Source of the DNA: an uncultured Clostridia bacterium
GTDB lineage: Bacteria > Bacillota > Clostridia > Christensenellales > Borkfalkiaceae
DNA length: 5,620 nt
Reading direction: 5' to 3'
Assembly: GCA_934271245.1 (NCBI GenBank)
Contig: CAKQQY010000054.1
Location: 1 to 5,620, forward strand
Shown here: in pieces, positions 4,388 through 5,620 of the stretch
How the letters are laid out: each line of letters starts with the position of its first letter
How positions within the stretch are numbered: the first letter of the stretch is position 1
Made by a program: the position numbers and the translations under genes
The notes under the pieces: model-generated
Databases searched by the model: none
What the model was told of the DNA's origin: nothing
The model's input: the letters and a program-made list of their open reading frames with translations, nothing else

Positions 4388-5620
4388 ATGAGCAAATATA
4401 ATGATTTGGTAAATATAATAGATAGCTTACGAAAGGAAGCACCATTATCCTATAAGAGGTATTATCCTAAGAATACTGATGTTTACGGCTACCGTAAGGC
4501 GTTGTCTAGAACTTATATACATTTATATTTAAAGGTTAAGTTTGGACTTGTTGATTTTGAGAGTAGGGAACAGTATATAACTGACGATCCTGGAGATGCA
4601 GGTATTGATGCTTATTATATAGATAAGGAAAACAAAAAGTTGTATTTCCTGCAATCAAAGTTTCGTCATACAAACGATAATTTTGAGAATAAAGAAATTG
4701 AGCTAGAAGAGCTCCTTGCCATGGATATAACTCGGGTTTTGGATGGTGAAAAAACTGATGAAAATGGCAATTCTTATAATTCTAAAATTCTCAAATTAGA
4801 ACAAGAGCTAGCCGATATATCTGATGTACCTCGTTATAAACCAGTTGTTGTTGTCTTGGCTAATGTCAAAGATAGCTTGAAGGCAAAAATTAAAAAAGTT
4901 ACAGGTGGATATAGTGCTGAAATTTACAACAATCAAAGAGTTTATGATGAGTTAGTCTTTCCTTTGGTGTCTGGTACATATTATAATACCAAGGAAATCA
5001 AAATAACATTAAATGTAGATAAAGAATCTGCGGGTCATCGGATTCAGTATTATCCGAAGACAGAATATGGTGATTGCACTGTAAATCTGCTATATGTCCC
5101 AACTTTGGAAATAGCAAAGATCTTATCTAAGTTTAAGAACTCAATACTCCGATTTAATCCCCGAAGTTATTTGGAGTTGACTAGAGGAAGTGTAAATGAG
5201 AAAATTGCAAGCTCCATCAGAAACATTAAGACAAATGAATTTGCTTTGTTCAACAATGGTATTACTATGTTATCTGATGAAACCATATACAGTGATAAGG
5301 TAGGGAAAAAGAATAAAGCAGAAGTTGTAGTGACTAATCCTCAAATAATAAACGGTGGTCAAACGGCATACACTCTTAGCTTAATATATGAATCTTGTAA
5401 AGCAGATGTTGATTTGAATGTTTTTAGTGGAAAGGAAGTCCTACTTAAAATCATTTCTTTTAATGCAGAAGAAACGAAACGTTCTACATCGGAAAAATTG
5501 AAATTAATAGAGGAAATTTCTGTAGCAACGAATCAACAATCTCCAGTTTATGAAGCTGATAGACGAGCGAATGATCGTATCCAAGTACAATTGCAAGAAC
5601 TCATATTTAGAGATTTCGGA
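4388..5620 (+). CDS. AIPR-family abortive-infection protein with PD-(D/E)XK-like N-terminus, 3' end outside window
   Basis: 411 codons are visible and the frame is still open at the window edge; family members are often 550-700 aa, so roughly a third may be missing. The N-terminal part shows DPGDAGIDAYYID (67-79) followed by KLYFLQSKFR (84-93): Asp74 and Gln89-x-Lys91 fit the D...(E/Q)xK core of Mrr-like PD-(D/E)XK nucleases. The AIPR region (Pfam PF10592) shows SILRFNPRSYLE (252-263), NEFALFNNGITMLSD (283-297), the hallmark NPQIINGGQTAYTLS (317-331), and ATNQQSPV (380-387). The family is named for abortive-infection phage resistance; a nuclease activity is inferred from the motif. ATG 4388 is chosen because upstream in-frame codons offer no ATG before a stop at 4322, and the next in-frame ATG is at codon 112. 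Its leader is A-rich without Shine-Dalgarno. G+C is low (about 27-35%), suggesting acquisition separately from rfbC. Confidence 0.88.
   Translation, partial: MSKYNDLVNIIDSLRKEAPLSYKRYYPKNTDVYGYRKALSRTYIHLYLKVKFGLVDFESREQYITDDPGDAGIDAYYIDKENKKLYFLQSKFRHTNDNFENKEIELEELLAMDITRVLDGEKTDENGNSYNSKILKLEQELADISDVPRYKPVVVVLANVKDSLKAKIKKVTGGYSAEIYNNQRVYDELVFPLVSGTYYNTKEIKITLNVDKESAGHRIQYYPKTEYGDCTVNLLYVPTLEIAKILSKFKNSILRFNPRSYLELTRGSVNEKIASSIRNIKTNEFALFNNGITMLSDETIYSDKVGKKNKAEVVVTNPQIINGGQTAYTLSLIYESCKADVDLNVFSGKEVLLKIISFNAEETKRSTSEKLKLIEEISVATNQQSPVYEADRRANDRIQVQLQELIFRDFG

Overview
The window looks like an accessory region of a Bacteroidales chromosome, most likely Prevotella or a close relative. This is an inference from four things: A-rich sequence without Shine-Dalgarno motifs ahead of the starts, an IS66 transposase end, a lone rhamnose-epimerase gene of ordinary composition, and repeat-rich intergenic DNA. 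Composition is patchy. Sample lines counted by hand give about 47-48% G+C in the IS66 fragment and rfbC, but about 23-28% in the two middle genes and about 27-35% in the last gene. That points to two separately acquired AT-rich modules in a host background of higher G+C.

Layout: positions 1-378 hold the C-terminal end of an IS66-family transposase and the probable right end of that element. Positions 379-617 hold a broken, coiled-coil-rich reading frame that starts at the IS boundary and may be the N-terminal part of a second IS66 transposase. Positions 618-943 are non-coding with several hairpins. Positions 944-2957 hold a tight two-gene operon: a full-length 37-kDa nucleoid-associated protein (YejK/NdpA family), overlapping by 8 nt with a RelA/SpoT-type nucleotide pyrophosphokinase that has no hydrolase domain and carries an unrecognised C-terminal extension. 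Positions 2958-3573 are a repeat-rich spacer containing a roughly 74-bp direct repeat in two copies; the first copy includes the stop codon of the RelA/SpoT gene. Positions 3574-4161 are rfbC (dTDP-4-dehydrorhamnose 3,5-epimerase). Positions 4162-4387 hold hairpins and a second, solitary copy of the IS66-end sequence. From 4388 to the window edge runs an AIPR-family (abortive infection phage resistance) gene with a PD-(D/E)XK-like N-terminal domain, cut off at 411 codons.

How they may work together: the strongest candidate for something undescribed is the nucleoid-associated protein plus RelA/SpoT pair. RelA/SpoT-fold enzymes without a hydrolase domain include known growth-arresting toxins (toxSAS, CapRel), and the translationally coupled partner could be an antitoxin, a sensor of DNA state, or a localisation factor. 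An AIPR gene about 1.4 kb downstream, with an IS66-like end beside each module, suggests a small defence island built by mobile elements around a housekeeping sugar-nucleotide gene. The protein families can be read directly; the defence function and any cooperation are inference.
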